NCBI GenBank assembly: GCA_002633005.1
Contig: NMRA01000925.1
Coordinates: 1 to 64,000 of the forward strand
Direction of reading: 5' to 3'
Length of the DNA stretch: 64,000 nucleotides
Source of the DNA: Phoronis australis
Lineage: Eukaryota; Phoronida; Phoronidae
Shown here: positions 21,891 through 33,130 of the stretch, one piece after another
Numbering within the stretch: position 1 is the stretch's first letter
How the letters are laid out: each line of letters opens with the position of its first letter
Notes under the pieces: model-generated
Database searches by the model: none
The model's input: the letters and a program-made list of their open reading frames with translations, nothing else
What the model was told of the DNA's origin: nothing
Position numbers and translations under genes: made by a program

Positions 21891-24800
21891 GGTTAGTGAG
21901 ACAAATATGTGTACAGTCTGTCAAATTAGACGAAATATAGAAATTGAATATGTAAAGTTTTAATGAATTTTACCTGCTTTGTATTGTTTCATACTCGAGT
22001 ATTTAAAGAACAGTTTATAATTTGACGTGTTTTTCTACCAAATACAATACTGTGCTGGTTTCCGTTGTAAGATTTTGGTAACTTTAATTAGATCTTTTGC
22101 TAATTTTATGGTGTTGTTTAAATCAGATGTTTTTACCTGGTCGATGTGCACGTAGCAATACTTCACAAAGATTTCCATTAGCGATGTCTCATTACAATAA
22201 AATCGGTGTAGACTGCAACTATATTGGGAAAAATCTGTAGTCGGGTTTGTCGATTCCTGTTCTTAAATTAAAATATGAAATGCCCGTTGTCAAGTTCTCA
22301 AACTTTTTTATTTGGCTGATTCCACTGTGAGCCATTGGCAGTCAATTGTGTTATATTCTATTTTTAGCTTGCAGCGGAAGTAGATTCTGTTTTCAGCTTG
22401 CAGTGGAAATATAACTACCGGTAATTATTTTTTACGAAGGTTCATGAACAATGCACTGCAAATGACATTGTTGAAAAATGTGCGTTATGAAGTACCCCAG
22501 TGTTTTTGTTTCACTTTAGATGGATTAGAATTTATAGTTTCAGCCATTAAGGCCAGTGAGTGCACCCAGATTCGTTTTACAAGATTATTAATTGATAATT
22601 TATTTGAAAGTTGTGAGCTAATATAAACAGACTGGACACAAAACTTTCAAATATGGTGAATTTGTAACCACTATAAAGCCTCTGGAAAACTATTACCCAA
22701 CACTGGCAACCTGTGGTAGGGCAGACTGAAAATCTGTTTCATGATGTTAATGAAAAATTCATGTATTCATAGCTCTACAAGCTCTTGTTCCTGTTTTGCA
22801 AGGCCAAGAAAATACCTACATGTGTTCTTCTTCATAAAGTCTTATTTTTATAATTCTCATTGCAAGTAATAACATCATATCAATATATTGCCAAAGTTAT
22901 TAGATACTAAAAATAACAAAGTTCTTCCTTTGCTTCTTTGACTTGGCGATATGTAATGCACGATTCTTTCTGTTGTCTTCAAAAACAAAATAGGATATGT
23001 CATTTTGGGCTGGGCTATTCAGAACCCACATGGGGGTAATAAAGCAATTATCTTCTCAGTCAGGGCCTTGGACACTTTGTTTAAGTGGAACTACTTTCTG
23101 GTTATTAACTTCTCTCTGTAAATGCCTGGCCAAGTTAGTTAGAAACAAAGCCTGTCGTGGTGATTTGATGTAAAGTAGGTTGAAAATTTCCAAACATTTT
23201 TTAAGAATGAGTTTTGTGGCGAAAATGATCTGCCAAAATCACTGAACCATGTCGAGTAAGTATTGTCAGGCGGTGTTGGGAAATAATACTGCATGATGTG
23301 GGCTGTGTGAGCCCACGAGTTACATAATTAGTGCAAAGGTGACCTTATTATTTGTTTTCACACAAATTGTCATTGAATACAACTGTTTCTTTCTTAGATT
23401 TTGCTAAAATAACATTGTCCTTTAGTACCTGCTATATAAACATTAGCATAGTTAGGAGCATGCAATTACATCTTTGAAGTTTGTTTAGTTACACAGTCCA
23501 ACTGGGACAGTGTTATGACTAGGTAGGAATAGGGTTCACAAATAATTGCATTCCCTGACCTTGCAGTGTCGATTTCAAAAGGCCTATTGTATGTGAAGGA
23601 TACAATGGTCTGCCAAATTTTACGCTGATGTGCTGGCCCTCTCCAAGCATAAAACACTAAACAAATTGCCATTACTAATGAATCGCAAATTCAAGAAATT
23701 AATTGTTAATCGAAGTCATAAAAAGTGTTTTAAAGACATGTCTCTCCAAACGGCTTTTAAGTTCAGCGTTTACATTTTTGAAGCGAAATTATCCTAGAAA
23801 CCCCACTGATAAGTGGTTAAGGTGAGAGTCATCGAAAAGTTCAGTGTTTGTTCAAGGCATGGTAAAAGGTTGGAGCTGAAATGTAATCCCTCCCATCTCT
23901 TACTACATTCATCATGTAGTCTTACGTAGTGTTGCTGAAGTGTAAATATGCTGGGAAGTCACACCTACTCTTGTGCTGCATCCTTGAACTGTGCCATCAA
24001 AAGGTGTATTGTTGTCGGAAAACTAACAGACACCGTCAATGTAAATACTAGGCTACTTCAGAAAATAAGAAGCGAGTCAAGCGGAGAACTTATCTGACAG
24101 TACTTGGAATCATCCAGAGGCTAAGTCAACCTATGGTGTGAAGAATGAGGAACAACAATCAATACGATTACGGAAGCTTATTTTTATGATTTCAGTCAAT
24201 GCGTATACTGGCTGAGAAATATACCATGGGTCTGACAAAAAACAGTGAATTTTTATGATTAGCTTACCTAGCAAGTATATTTTGAGTTAAACAATGAAAC
24301 ATCTGGACTATGTATATAGTGTTGTAAATATGGCATTGTTGGCTAAAGTGCTTGCTATTTGTTTTCTTGTCTCTAAGTAAGTAAGTTGAGATTTATTTCA
24401 CATCAGTATGGTATACAAACAATAATACATTACCACAGGGCTAGCACAGCAGTGATGTATACATTATCACTGGGGCTAAAACAGAGGCACATTTTACCGG
24501 GTGATGTCATTTTCCTCATCTTATACTGCTTCCCATGTCAAATGCATCCTATGGATTTCTCAAGCTATTGTTTAACTTGCGAGATCCCTGTGACGGGTGT
24601 AAGCGCATTGCATGGTTAAGACCTGTGGGACGCTACCATTGTTTTCCTTTTGTTCGATATAACAATGCAGGTTGCACGGATATTGTACCTTGGGCACACA
24701 TCAGCCAGTTACCGACAAATGTTTACCATTATCTTTATTATAAGAAAGAAAAACAAAGTGATAGACAATTATGATACGCCTATCTACCAATATCTATGCG

Positions 24801-25679
24801 ATGAGGTGGTGCCCTAGTTTCCTGTGAGCAGTGTTATATAGATGGAATTTTTGTAACTTAGTTATTGCAAGGTTGTGTAGGAACTTATCAACAATTTAGA
24901 TAAAATCTGGCACGAATTTGAAGTTCATTTGTACTGGATTTCGATTTTTTATTTTTTAAAAATTGATCGAAAGCTAGCTGAAAAATAAACGTGATTGCAT
25001 GGCCACTTCTTTGAAATAATGAACTGAGGTAAACATTGTTTAAAGTTTTCCAGTTATCGTATGTTACTTTTGGACAACTTTCACTTTACTTTTGGTCAAC
25101 TTTCACTGAAAATCTTTGCGCACAATGATCCGGTTTTACTGAACATGGTAAAAGGACACCAGAGGGCACTTTCTATTGCAAAATAACCAACTTTTCACTT
25201 GGTATATTGCAACATTTGAGCTTTTTTTCTTAAACTATGAGTGCTTCTTAGACCCTTGTCCAATATGTCTGCTCGGTCTATTGTACATTTTGGCAAGGGA
25301 GCTTGGCGTGATGGTGCGATAATTGGACAATTTTTGGTCTAGGCTTCCTGATTCCTAGAGTGAGTTACCATTCAAGCCAGATTTAATTTGCAGACATGTG
25401 GTTAAAATAGCAGCTATGCACTTTTCAAATCAATGTCATTTTGTCACGAACATGTTAATGAATAATCAAACTTTTAGACACAATAAGAATTCAAAAACTG
25501 TCGAAAATCCGAAGTTCATTGTATACACCATCCTGAACTCCGTAAAAATATAATATTTTCTGAAAGTAGAAAACTTCTTGAATTTAACTTTTGACTGTTT
25601 TCCATTCTGTTATTACCGTAATCAGGTAACATGACCATGTCTGTTTAGTAAAATTTCAGTAGCGAAAAAGAAGTGTACA
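21891..25679. other. Intergenic, no gene seen
   Basis: Almost 3.8 kb without a supported gene, tRNA or clear element. ORFs up to 79 codons (for example 24386-24774) have no recognised similarity and overlap in other frames. Confidence 0.45.
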
Positions 25680-26150
25680 TTGATACCATAGTAACGGTAT
25701 CAATAACATGATCAAATTTTACTTGATATAACTGTCCAAGGTGTCTGAGGTATCAAAAATGCTGTTGCAAATTTCTCAAGACCTGTTTTTGATAGCCGAT
25801 AATGCAACACTGAAACATTTTAAAAACAATTCCCAACAGCATCCTTGAGAACAGTGCATAAAGCATAGTATGGTTCGGTAGCGGCCCTACCTTTACACAA
25901 ACTTCGTTACAAGCACGACTAGACTTTGTTTGCAAGCTTGATACTGGTACGCTCGTAATTTCGAAACAGTCTCCTTTCTTCAGGTACGTACCAATATCAA
26001 GCTCGCAAATAAAAAGTCTAGTCATGCTTTTAACAAAGCATAGTATCTGAATGTTTCATATGAATCTGATCAGCCGTTTCTGAGATATGATGTTCCGAAG
26101 TCAGCCAAATTTGGCCATTTTTATAGGGTCCATCATAACCTTAATGCTTC
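25680..26150 (+). repeat. Dispersed repeat family A, copy 3, interrupted by a foldback insert
   Basis: Family A blocks run to about 25871 and resume at 26047. The interruption is flanked by the 12-bp direct repeat AAAGCATAGTAT at 25860-25871 and 26035-26046. Confidence 0.65.
25872..26034. mobile_element. Foldback element inserted in family A copy 3
   Basis: Imperfect inverted arms of about 50 bp at 25902-25951 and 25987-26038, sharing GACTAGACTTT and AAGCTTGATA-type blocks. The insert splits an otherwise continuous family A copy and is flanked by a 12-bp duplication. The first 30 bases (25872-25901) are not part of the arms. Confidence 0.6.
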
Positions 26151-26799
26151 TGAAACATAAGTTAGTGGATGCAAAAAAAAACATTCAAGCTTCAAATCAT
26201 ATACCAGGTACCTAAAGCAAAAATTTCCTGTGATGTATCGGTGGCTCCCAAAAAGATATCAGAATCTGGGCTACCGTAAAATCTAAATCGGCAAAACCAG
26301 GTTAAGTGGAACATATTAATTGTTTAGATAAGCATGCAATACTATCATACCTTAAGCACAATGGCCAAGTTCACTGCATAGCTATGTACATAGTGATTTA
26401 TATGGTGCTTGCTTTAACTTGTTTGAACAACTGTGGGAAATTCATGGAAACCATGTAAGTTTTTTATTTAGAATACAATTGATGTGTAAAGTGTTCTTTT
26501 CTCTTTCACATAAATCTACAGTAAGTTTAAAATTAATTTCTTGTTTCCAACAAGAAGAAGAAAGAATGTTTTTAGTTTTGATGTGGAACTGGATTTGGGA
26601 AGACTTTGTGACTTGTCATGTGACAAAAAGCCCCCTCCCCTCATTTGGTGATAAAAACTGCAATATTTGGCGTACAACACTAGAAGAAGTAAGACACTGA
26701 ATTGGATTTTGTAACGTTTGTGCAGTAAAAAATATGAAAAATGAAATCTGTTGGAGGAGATTAATTTCTACGGGCAAATACGCTTATTTGTGGGGTTGG

Positions 26800-26817
26800 A
26801 CAAGAAAGATGCATTAT
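26800..26817 (+). repeat. Left target-site duplication of the LINE copy
   Basis: The 18-mer ACAAGAAAGATGCATTAT occurs here and again, identical, at 29076-29093, immediately beyond the 3' end of the retrotransposon. The length is normal for target-primed reverse transcription. The alternative is chance homology, which is unlikely for 18 perfect bases in 64 kb. Confidence 0.65.
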
Positions 26818-29075
26818 TGGCAATATACAAAGAACAATTTTGCAAAGAAAAAGAGCATCAATCGAAGTTGCTAGAAAATATTTTGGATAGTAGAAATAAT
26901 CCAAAGCAATTCTGTTTTTTTTTTAAGTCGAGTTTTAATAATAGTCCGAAGGAAACTTTGATAACTCCAGAACGGTGGTACATGTATTTTAATTTGTTGC
27001 TCATTGAACGGATGGAACCGAGCGACACTATGTCAAATGCGGTCGTACGACAAGAAAATCAGTAACTATTATTGTGATGCTTGTGACGAAAATTTACCCA
27101 ATGGTATGAACACTTGTTTCTCATGTGAGGAAATTGACTGCGCTATACTGGATCTTCCAAACGGCAAAGCATCCGGCATTGATCATGTTGTGTTTGAGAT
27201 GTTGAAGAGTACTAGTAGGAGGGTAGCTATTGTTCCTGTATTGGAACTGCTTTTCAATGGAATTTTTGCTACAGGTCACTACCCACAAGTCTGGTGTGAT
27301 GCAATAATTGTTCCAATTTAAACAGGGTAACTCTGAAGATGAGAACAATTGTAGAGGTATCTTATTGTTGTCAGCAGTAGGAAAGCTATTCATCAAACTT
27401 TTGAATAACCACCTTAGCACCTGGGCTGAAGCAAATGTCTTTTATGAACTTCATGAATAACAGGAGGGATTCCGCTAGGGCTATTGCGCTTCAGGCCTTG
27501 TGCCAAAAATATATCAGTAAGCCTGGGGGTCGTTTTTATTGTGCTCTTGTCAACTTTTCGAAGGCGTTTGACAGAGTTCCTTACATGCTACTCTGATATA
27601 GATTACAAAAATTGGTGTCCATGGAAATTTACTTAAAGTCCTGAAATCCATGTGCAGCAAATTACGTTCATGTGTAAAGACTTGAGAAGGGTTCACCGAT
27701 TTTTTACTGTTCTGTTGGCACCAGACAAGGGTTATGATCAGCCCACTATTGTTTATCATCTATCTGAACTGATTTATTGAAGTCTTAGATAATGCCCAAA
27801 ACATTGGAGGGATTTATATCAATGAAGATGCGCCTCAAGTCAAATCGCTGTTGTATGCTCATGACATGGTTCTGTGTTCGAGCACTCAAATTAATTTGCA
27901 AAGAATGTTTAACTGCATTTGTGATCATTGCACTTCTTGGGGCATGAGTGTAAATCTGAAAAAACCTAGATCATTGTTTTTTGAAATGGCAGGCCACTCA
28001 GAGCATATTGAGAAGTGGTATTATGGAAATCAATTAGTGGAGGTTGTTTCCCAATATAAATATCTTGGAATATTTTTTACACCAAGCTTAGTTTGGCGAC
28101 TAAAACTCTGGCATGTCAAGGTAGTAAAGCTGCTGTGTCTATCTCTAAAATTAGAAGCCGGTGCACGGAATTACCATTGAGCCTTTTACTTGAACTGTTT
28201 GATAAATTGTGCCAACTATGTGCTACAGTGTGGAAATCTGGGAATTCAAAGAATATGAATGGGTTGAAAATGTATATATTAAATTCTGTTAAATTTTTTC
28301 TTGGAGTTGGAAACTCTTGCTCAGGCACAGCTGTATTGGGCGAATGTGGAATTTATCCGCTCTATACAAAGTACTATGTCACATGTGTAAAATATTGGCT
28401 AAAGTTATTGAAAATGCCACCTTCTATAATACTAAAGTGGCTTATGACATGTTAGCTGATTTAGATCGGAATGGGAGAAATAGTTGGGTATCTTCTGTAA
28501 GACAATTGCTATCAAAATACGGTTTTTATGAAATTTGGTTGAATCGAGGTATCACGTGCGAAGTCTCGTTTTCAAGTATCTTCATGCAAAGAGTTAATGA
28601 TTGCTATGAGCAAGGTTGGCGATCAGAAACTGTAACTTTGAGACTCTACTGTTATGAACGGTATCTTAAAGTTACTGCTTACTCGGTTATATTGATCCAG
28701 CCATAGACTACAAGTGGAAGTGGGTAGGCACGAGAAAGTGGAATATAATAATACCGGTAGATTATGTTTGATTTGCAATAATGGTCTTGTAGAGGATGAA
28801 TACCACTTCCTGTTGATTTGCAAGGGATATTGTGAACTTAGGTTGCGTTTTATGACAGAAGTTCAATGGAAACGCCCAACTCAAGAATCCTGTGTAGGCG
28901 TGCCAGCTAATCCAGTTATATCTGTAATTAAATATGTGTATTCTGCCCTTATAAGAAGAGAAAAATTACTCTTAAATGGGTTGACTGCTTGTGCAGATGT
29001 GCCTGTTTAATTTTTGTTCATTGTACTTTTGGCTAGAGGCCTGTAATAAAAAAATGTACGACACAATGTTGTTGA
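26818..29075 (+). mobile_element. Degenerate 5'-truncated non-LTR retrotransposon (LINE)
   Basis: A broken reverse transcriptase on the plus strand, split over at least three frames. Visible blocks: TPERWYMYF (pre-RT region), LPNGKASGIDHVVFEMLK (RT start), CRGILLLSAVGKLF, VNFSKAFDRVP near 27550, GTRQG near 27720, YAHDMVL near 27855 (the catalytic box, with one Asp replaced by His), QYKYLGIFF, and a C-terminal CLIC..DEYHFLLIC zinc-knuckle-like block at 28760-28830. The last frame ends at 29010 and a short A-rich tail follows. An 18-bp perfect direct repeat (26800-26817 and 29076-29093) looks like a target-site duplication, which sets these borders. Inactive: frameshifts, stops and the YADD change. 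The clade is not certain. Confidence 0.85.
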
Positions 29076-29349
29076 ACAAGAAAGATGCATTATGGTATCG
29101 TATTTCATTTTCTTTCATAGCTCGTTCATTTATTCACGCCCCGAAATAAATGACCGTTTCAGGTTGTGAACGCTTAAAGGTGAACTTCTAATACTATCCT
29201 GATAGGCTTGGTCTCGGGTGTATGCTTACCTCTAAGTTAACCATTACAGCACTGCAGCTGTGGTAGACAGGGTGGGTTATCTTACTCCTATGCATAATAC
29301 TCCATCATCCATAATACGATGAATGTTTTCAGTCATCCTGTTGGGTCAT

Positions 29350-29517
29350 AGTATAAGAATCAATAAATCTATTACTGGACTTACGGTACGTGGAGATGGC
29401 TAGGCTGCGTCCTCCTCTCGAGGACTTCATCAGGCCACTGAGTTGTCACATGACTTGTCATGTGATCTGTCGTACAGTTTCCGTAAGTCCAGTAATAGAT
29501 TTATTGATTCTTATACT
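29350..29517. mobile_element. 168-bp element with perfect 37-bp inverted ends
   Basis: 29350-29386 and 29481-29517 are exact inverted copies (ends AGTATAAGAATC and GATTCTTATACT). The 94-bp centre contains CATGACTTGTCATGTGATC, itself partly palindromic. A TACTCCATCATCCA word is found both right of the element and at about 29298. Confidence 0.8.
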
Positions 29518-29969
29518 CCATCATCCACTTACGTGCCTTCGGGCCCCATACTTTGAGGATTTATGCTAATTAGGTAAATGAACTCCACCAAGTGAGAACC
29601 TTGCAATCACTGCCTTGCGAGGCAAATCCTCACAGTTCATTTTGCTGCAAACGTGCTATGAGCCGAGTTAATTTTCATTTGACTGAGGCATTTAACTTTT
29701 CATCTACGCTTGCCATAAAGGTGGTTTCCCATTTGGGGAACTTCAGTTTACCGAAGCTTCACCGAAACTTCACTTACCTTTCCCACTGGACAGAAATATC
29801 GAAAGTTATCGCTAGATGGCACTTCAGCCATTGAAGTGAACACCAGACAGTGCAGTTCATTTAGTACTCCTAATATTGAGTGGTGGGTTCAAGCTAATCA
29901 AAAATTGTTCTCCTGCTAGTGTTTATGGAAATGATAAGTGTAATTCTTCATCAGATGTGTATTCTTTTT

Positions 29970-30968
29970 ATGCGCCCACATATTTATATGTGCACGCATT
30001 ATGCCGTCATCTCCGTCCGTCCGTCTGGGCAGCGTCCGTCCGGTGTCCGCTGCTTTATCTCCAAAACCCTTTGACATACGTTCATGAAATTTGGCACATA
30101 TGTTCCATTCATGAATGGGACGGCATGTGTGAACTTTCGGATCCGACTACCGGTGTGCCCCCTAGTGGCAATTTTAGTTTTTTACGCTTACCTTTGTATC
30201 TTCAAAAGTCCTGAACAGATTTTCATGAAATTTGGTATGTAGGCACCTATTGGTGAGATGACGCTATCCTCCCGTTTTCAGATGGATTCGACATAGTTTG
30301 CGCTTCCTAGTGGCCATTTTTAGTGTTTTCGAGTCTGTTTTTGTGCGTCCACCCCTCTATCAACCAAACCGCTCAAAGGATGATTGTGAAAGTTGGCATG
30401 TATATGCTTACTATGTAGAGGACGGTTGACGATGATTTTCCGACGATTTCGACTACTGTGGCGCCTCCTAGTGGCAGTTTTTTTTTTGCGCCTATGGCTG
30501 TATCTCCTAAACCGTTCGCAGGATCTTTACNGATGTTGACAATGGACGATGACGACTTTAGGATGATTCTGACTACCGGTATGCCTCTAGTGGCAATTTT
30601 AGTATTTTACATTGACCACTGTATTTTCATAGGTCTTCAGGTGTATACTTTGTGTTACTTCGTGACTATGAAGGAAAAGTTCCAAGTAGATATTTGTTTC
30701 TGGCATTCTAATGCTGTGCTAATCTCGTATGTTGGTAAATTTGTTTTTAATTCTATGTTTCTGTGGTGCTTTAAGCAACCGATGTATAGGATGTGCTTGT
30801 ATTATGAAGATCACTCACATTTTGCCCCTAGCCTATTGAGGAGATGATGACCATGCCTTTCCATTTTGCAAAGTACAACATACTACATATATGCCCTCTA
30901 CTGGCCACTTTATGGTACCAATAAGCAACCCTAGAAGGGTACCGTATACGGTGCAATTGTGGGCGCAT
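29970..30968. mobile_element. ~1-kb element with 11-bp ends and internal ~125-bp repeats
   Basis: Ends ATGCGCCCACA (29970-29980) and TGTGGGCGCAT (30958-30968) are perfect inverted repeats. Inside, about four degenerate units of roughly 125 bp repeat the order CTCCAAAACC, CATGAAATTTGGCA, then GTGCCCCCTAGTGGCAATTT. An N at 30531 falls inside a unit whose middle is missing. A second, shorter copy begins at 51027. Confidence 0.65.
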
Positions 30969-31154
30969 TTCAACACTCTGCGTTGCTCTTGTTAATTATT
31001 TATGTGCATCTCGCATGATCCTATATCATTGCGACCGCTTCCAATAACTTTGTCGTTGTTTCGCTTTGACTTTTCTCACTACACCGAAGTTTGGTGAGTA
31101 TACCAAAGCTTTGATTTTAAATTTAACTATTTTCTGCGAAGTTTCGCTTGCAGA

Positions 31155-31640
31155 CTTTCAACTACCGTAGTTAAAGGAGAACGCCACCCAAAAAACAACC
31201 TATTTTGTGTCAATTTAGATCGAGTAGTACTACTCGATAACAGCAGGTTCGGTTGCGTTACCTGACACCTGACGGCAGACAGAGGTGTTGAAATTATCCA
31301 ATGACGTAATTGGTTGCTCACGCAGTCTGTTCAGCAGTTCACAACACGGGTTAGTGGTGTCAGCTTATCGCTTGAATTCATCGTTTAACACCAATAAATC
31401 ATCAAACATCGATGTAAAACCCTTAAAAGTACACCGAGTTGTTATAAAAATGTGTTGTTTTATTTCGCTGTTACGGATTTACAAAGTTCGGCAGGCCAAT
31501 TTACCAAGTTCTGTAGCAGGAGTTTGGGGTCTGTTCGGACATAAATTCGAAGTATTCTTCCGTGAAATACAGACAGGAGAACCTAGACCTGTGTTGTTTA
31601 TACTTGTGATTTTTTGAATTCTAAACACACAAAAGGCTTG
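31155..31640 (+). repeat. Dispersed ~0.5-kb repeat, copy 2
   Basis: Opposite-orientation partner of 3190-3740. Begins near TTAAAGGAGAACGCCACCC and ends near TTCTAAACACACAAAAGGC. The short ORFs in it (for example GVWGLFGHKFEVFFREIQT) have a recognisable counterpart in copy 1 but with stops, so there is no sign of selection on a protein. Confidence 0.7.
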
Positions 31641-33069
31641 TTATCCCAGCCAGTGGCTCGGAACCCGATCAGGCCCGTCGCGGCCGCCGGGACTGGCACG
31701 AACATAAACCGGCTTGAGTTGGAAACTAAACCTCCAGTCACCAAAAGACTATAATAGTGAGCCAAAGAAATAATGTGCACGTAATTATTTATGTGAATTA
31801 GCCACGAAACTGAAAATCTACTTACTTGTCAGGGGCCGGCCGCGAAGTCGGGTTCCCCTTCCACAGACCGTCAGGGCAAAGGTTGTACAGTAACAATGAT
31901 CTGAATAATGTATTTGTTTTTCTAGATAAAGATTCCCCTAACATGTGACCATAGCATATAAAATCGAGTATATTGCTTCACAACCCCTTTATGTCTGCAA
32001 ACACTGAATTAGCATGCGTTCACACGGCCTCGCTGGCTGGTCAATTACCTTTGTTGCCAGCATCAAAAGCCAGTAACGCAGTGGTTTATTCATTGCTGGC
32101 TTTTCAAAACATTTGCACTCACGCACTCCAAGGCATTACAAATTGTATCTAATGAGACAGACTTTGTTTCAGTTTCATATAAGCATTGGTTATGACGAGA
32201 ATAATTCATTTTGAAACTGAACGCAGAATAATAAGTTACGTCTACATGGCCACTTGCCCTGTGCCAATCCCGACTTAGTCAAGAGCTCATCCGACGAAGA
32301 CTTCACAGGTCGGATCGTTAGGTTTCACAGGCTATCAGTTCAATCGAACCAGAATACACTGATCAAGAAATACTAGAGAGGCGCCTTGAACATTCACAGG
32401 GAACGGAACGTATGGATAGTTCTTTGGTAAGCCGGAATTCGTCAGAGAAATCACTGTCGATGAAATGCCGGCCACTGACACAGAGATGTTTCACGGCCTC
32501 ATACTTGCTACTAACAGCGTACCTTTCATTCTTCACTACGCGAGCATTTTGGGCTCTCGAGGAAGTCGAAAAAACGATATACCCGCTTTCTTCGCAGCTT
32601 CATGGTTCGGACAAGCGTGAACGATGCACCACAATATAGCGGCATTCACTCTTCAGACGAACCACTGACGTCGCTGCGTCATTTCTCACCTTCCTCACAG
32701 GTTAACGCGACACCTCTCGGCAAGGTGAGATCGACTGTATAAGAGGCGATGTGGATATAGACTGATTACGACGGTAAAAAAGACTAATTAAATCGGGTGG
32801 CATTCTCTTTTAAGCTTTCCCACCTATCGAAACTTCGCTAAAACCGAAGTTTTACCTCTAATGAGAAAGCACTGTAAGAGAAAGGGGTGTACTTTGCAGT
32901 GTATTGGTTATTGTTGTTGACAAAAGATGGTGCGGGAGTGGGAATAAAGATGGCAGCCTCCTCAGAACGTGAGTTTGCATCATCCGTGTGATTTCCATTG
33001 CGGTTTGTTCATGTAGATATACTAAACATTACATACTTAATACACTGTTGTACACGATATCCTTGTTCT
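31641..33069. other. Upstream region of NAGLU, no gene seen
   Basis: Contains a GC-rich stretch at 31650-31700 and should hold the NAGLU promoter and 5' UTR. A MAASSE start followed by a good donor (GAAC|GTGAGT, about 32955-32973) could be part of a non-coding first exon but does not join productively. Confidence 0.4.
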
Positions 33070-33130
33070 ATGTTTCAGCTCTGGGTCTTGTTCTTGGGAA
33101 CTGTAGTTCAATTAGCAGACATCTGTACAG
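33070..33130 (+). CDS. NAGLU: NAGLU exon 1, signal peptide
   Basis: ATG at 33070 opens [20 protein letters not shown], a short n-region and a hydrophobic core fitting a secretory signal, as needed for a lysosomal enzyme. The exon ends ACAG|GTATGA in phase 1 and joins the GTGACCAAAA start of exon 2 at 34909 to give ..TGDQKQAV... A splice-acceptor-like TTTCAG lies over codons 2-3; using it would delete this ATG and, joined to the next exon, soon hits a stop, so I take the ATG as the true start. The 5' UTR may extend upstream or be spliced; not resolved. Confidence 0.82.

Noticed and set aside
32955-32973. MAASSE start codon followed by a strong donor, as a first coding exon of NAGLU
   Set aside because: Joining it to the TTTCAG acceptor at 33071-33076 would remove the signal-peptide ATG and reach a stop at the next junction. 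The ATG at 33070 gives a signal peptide and the right phase.
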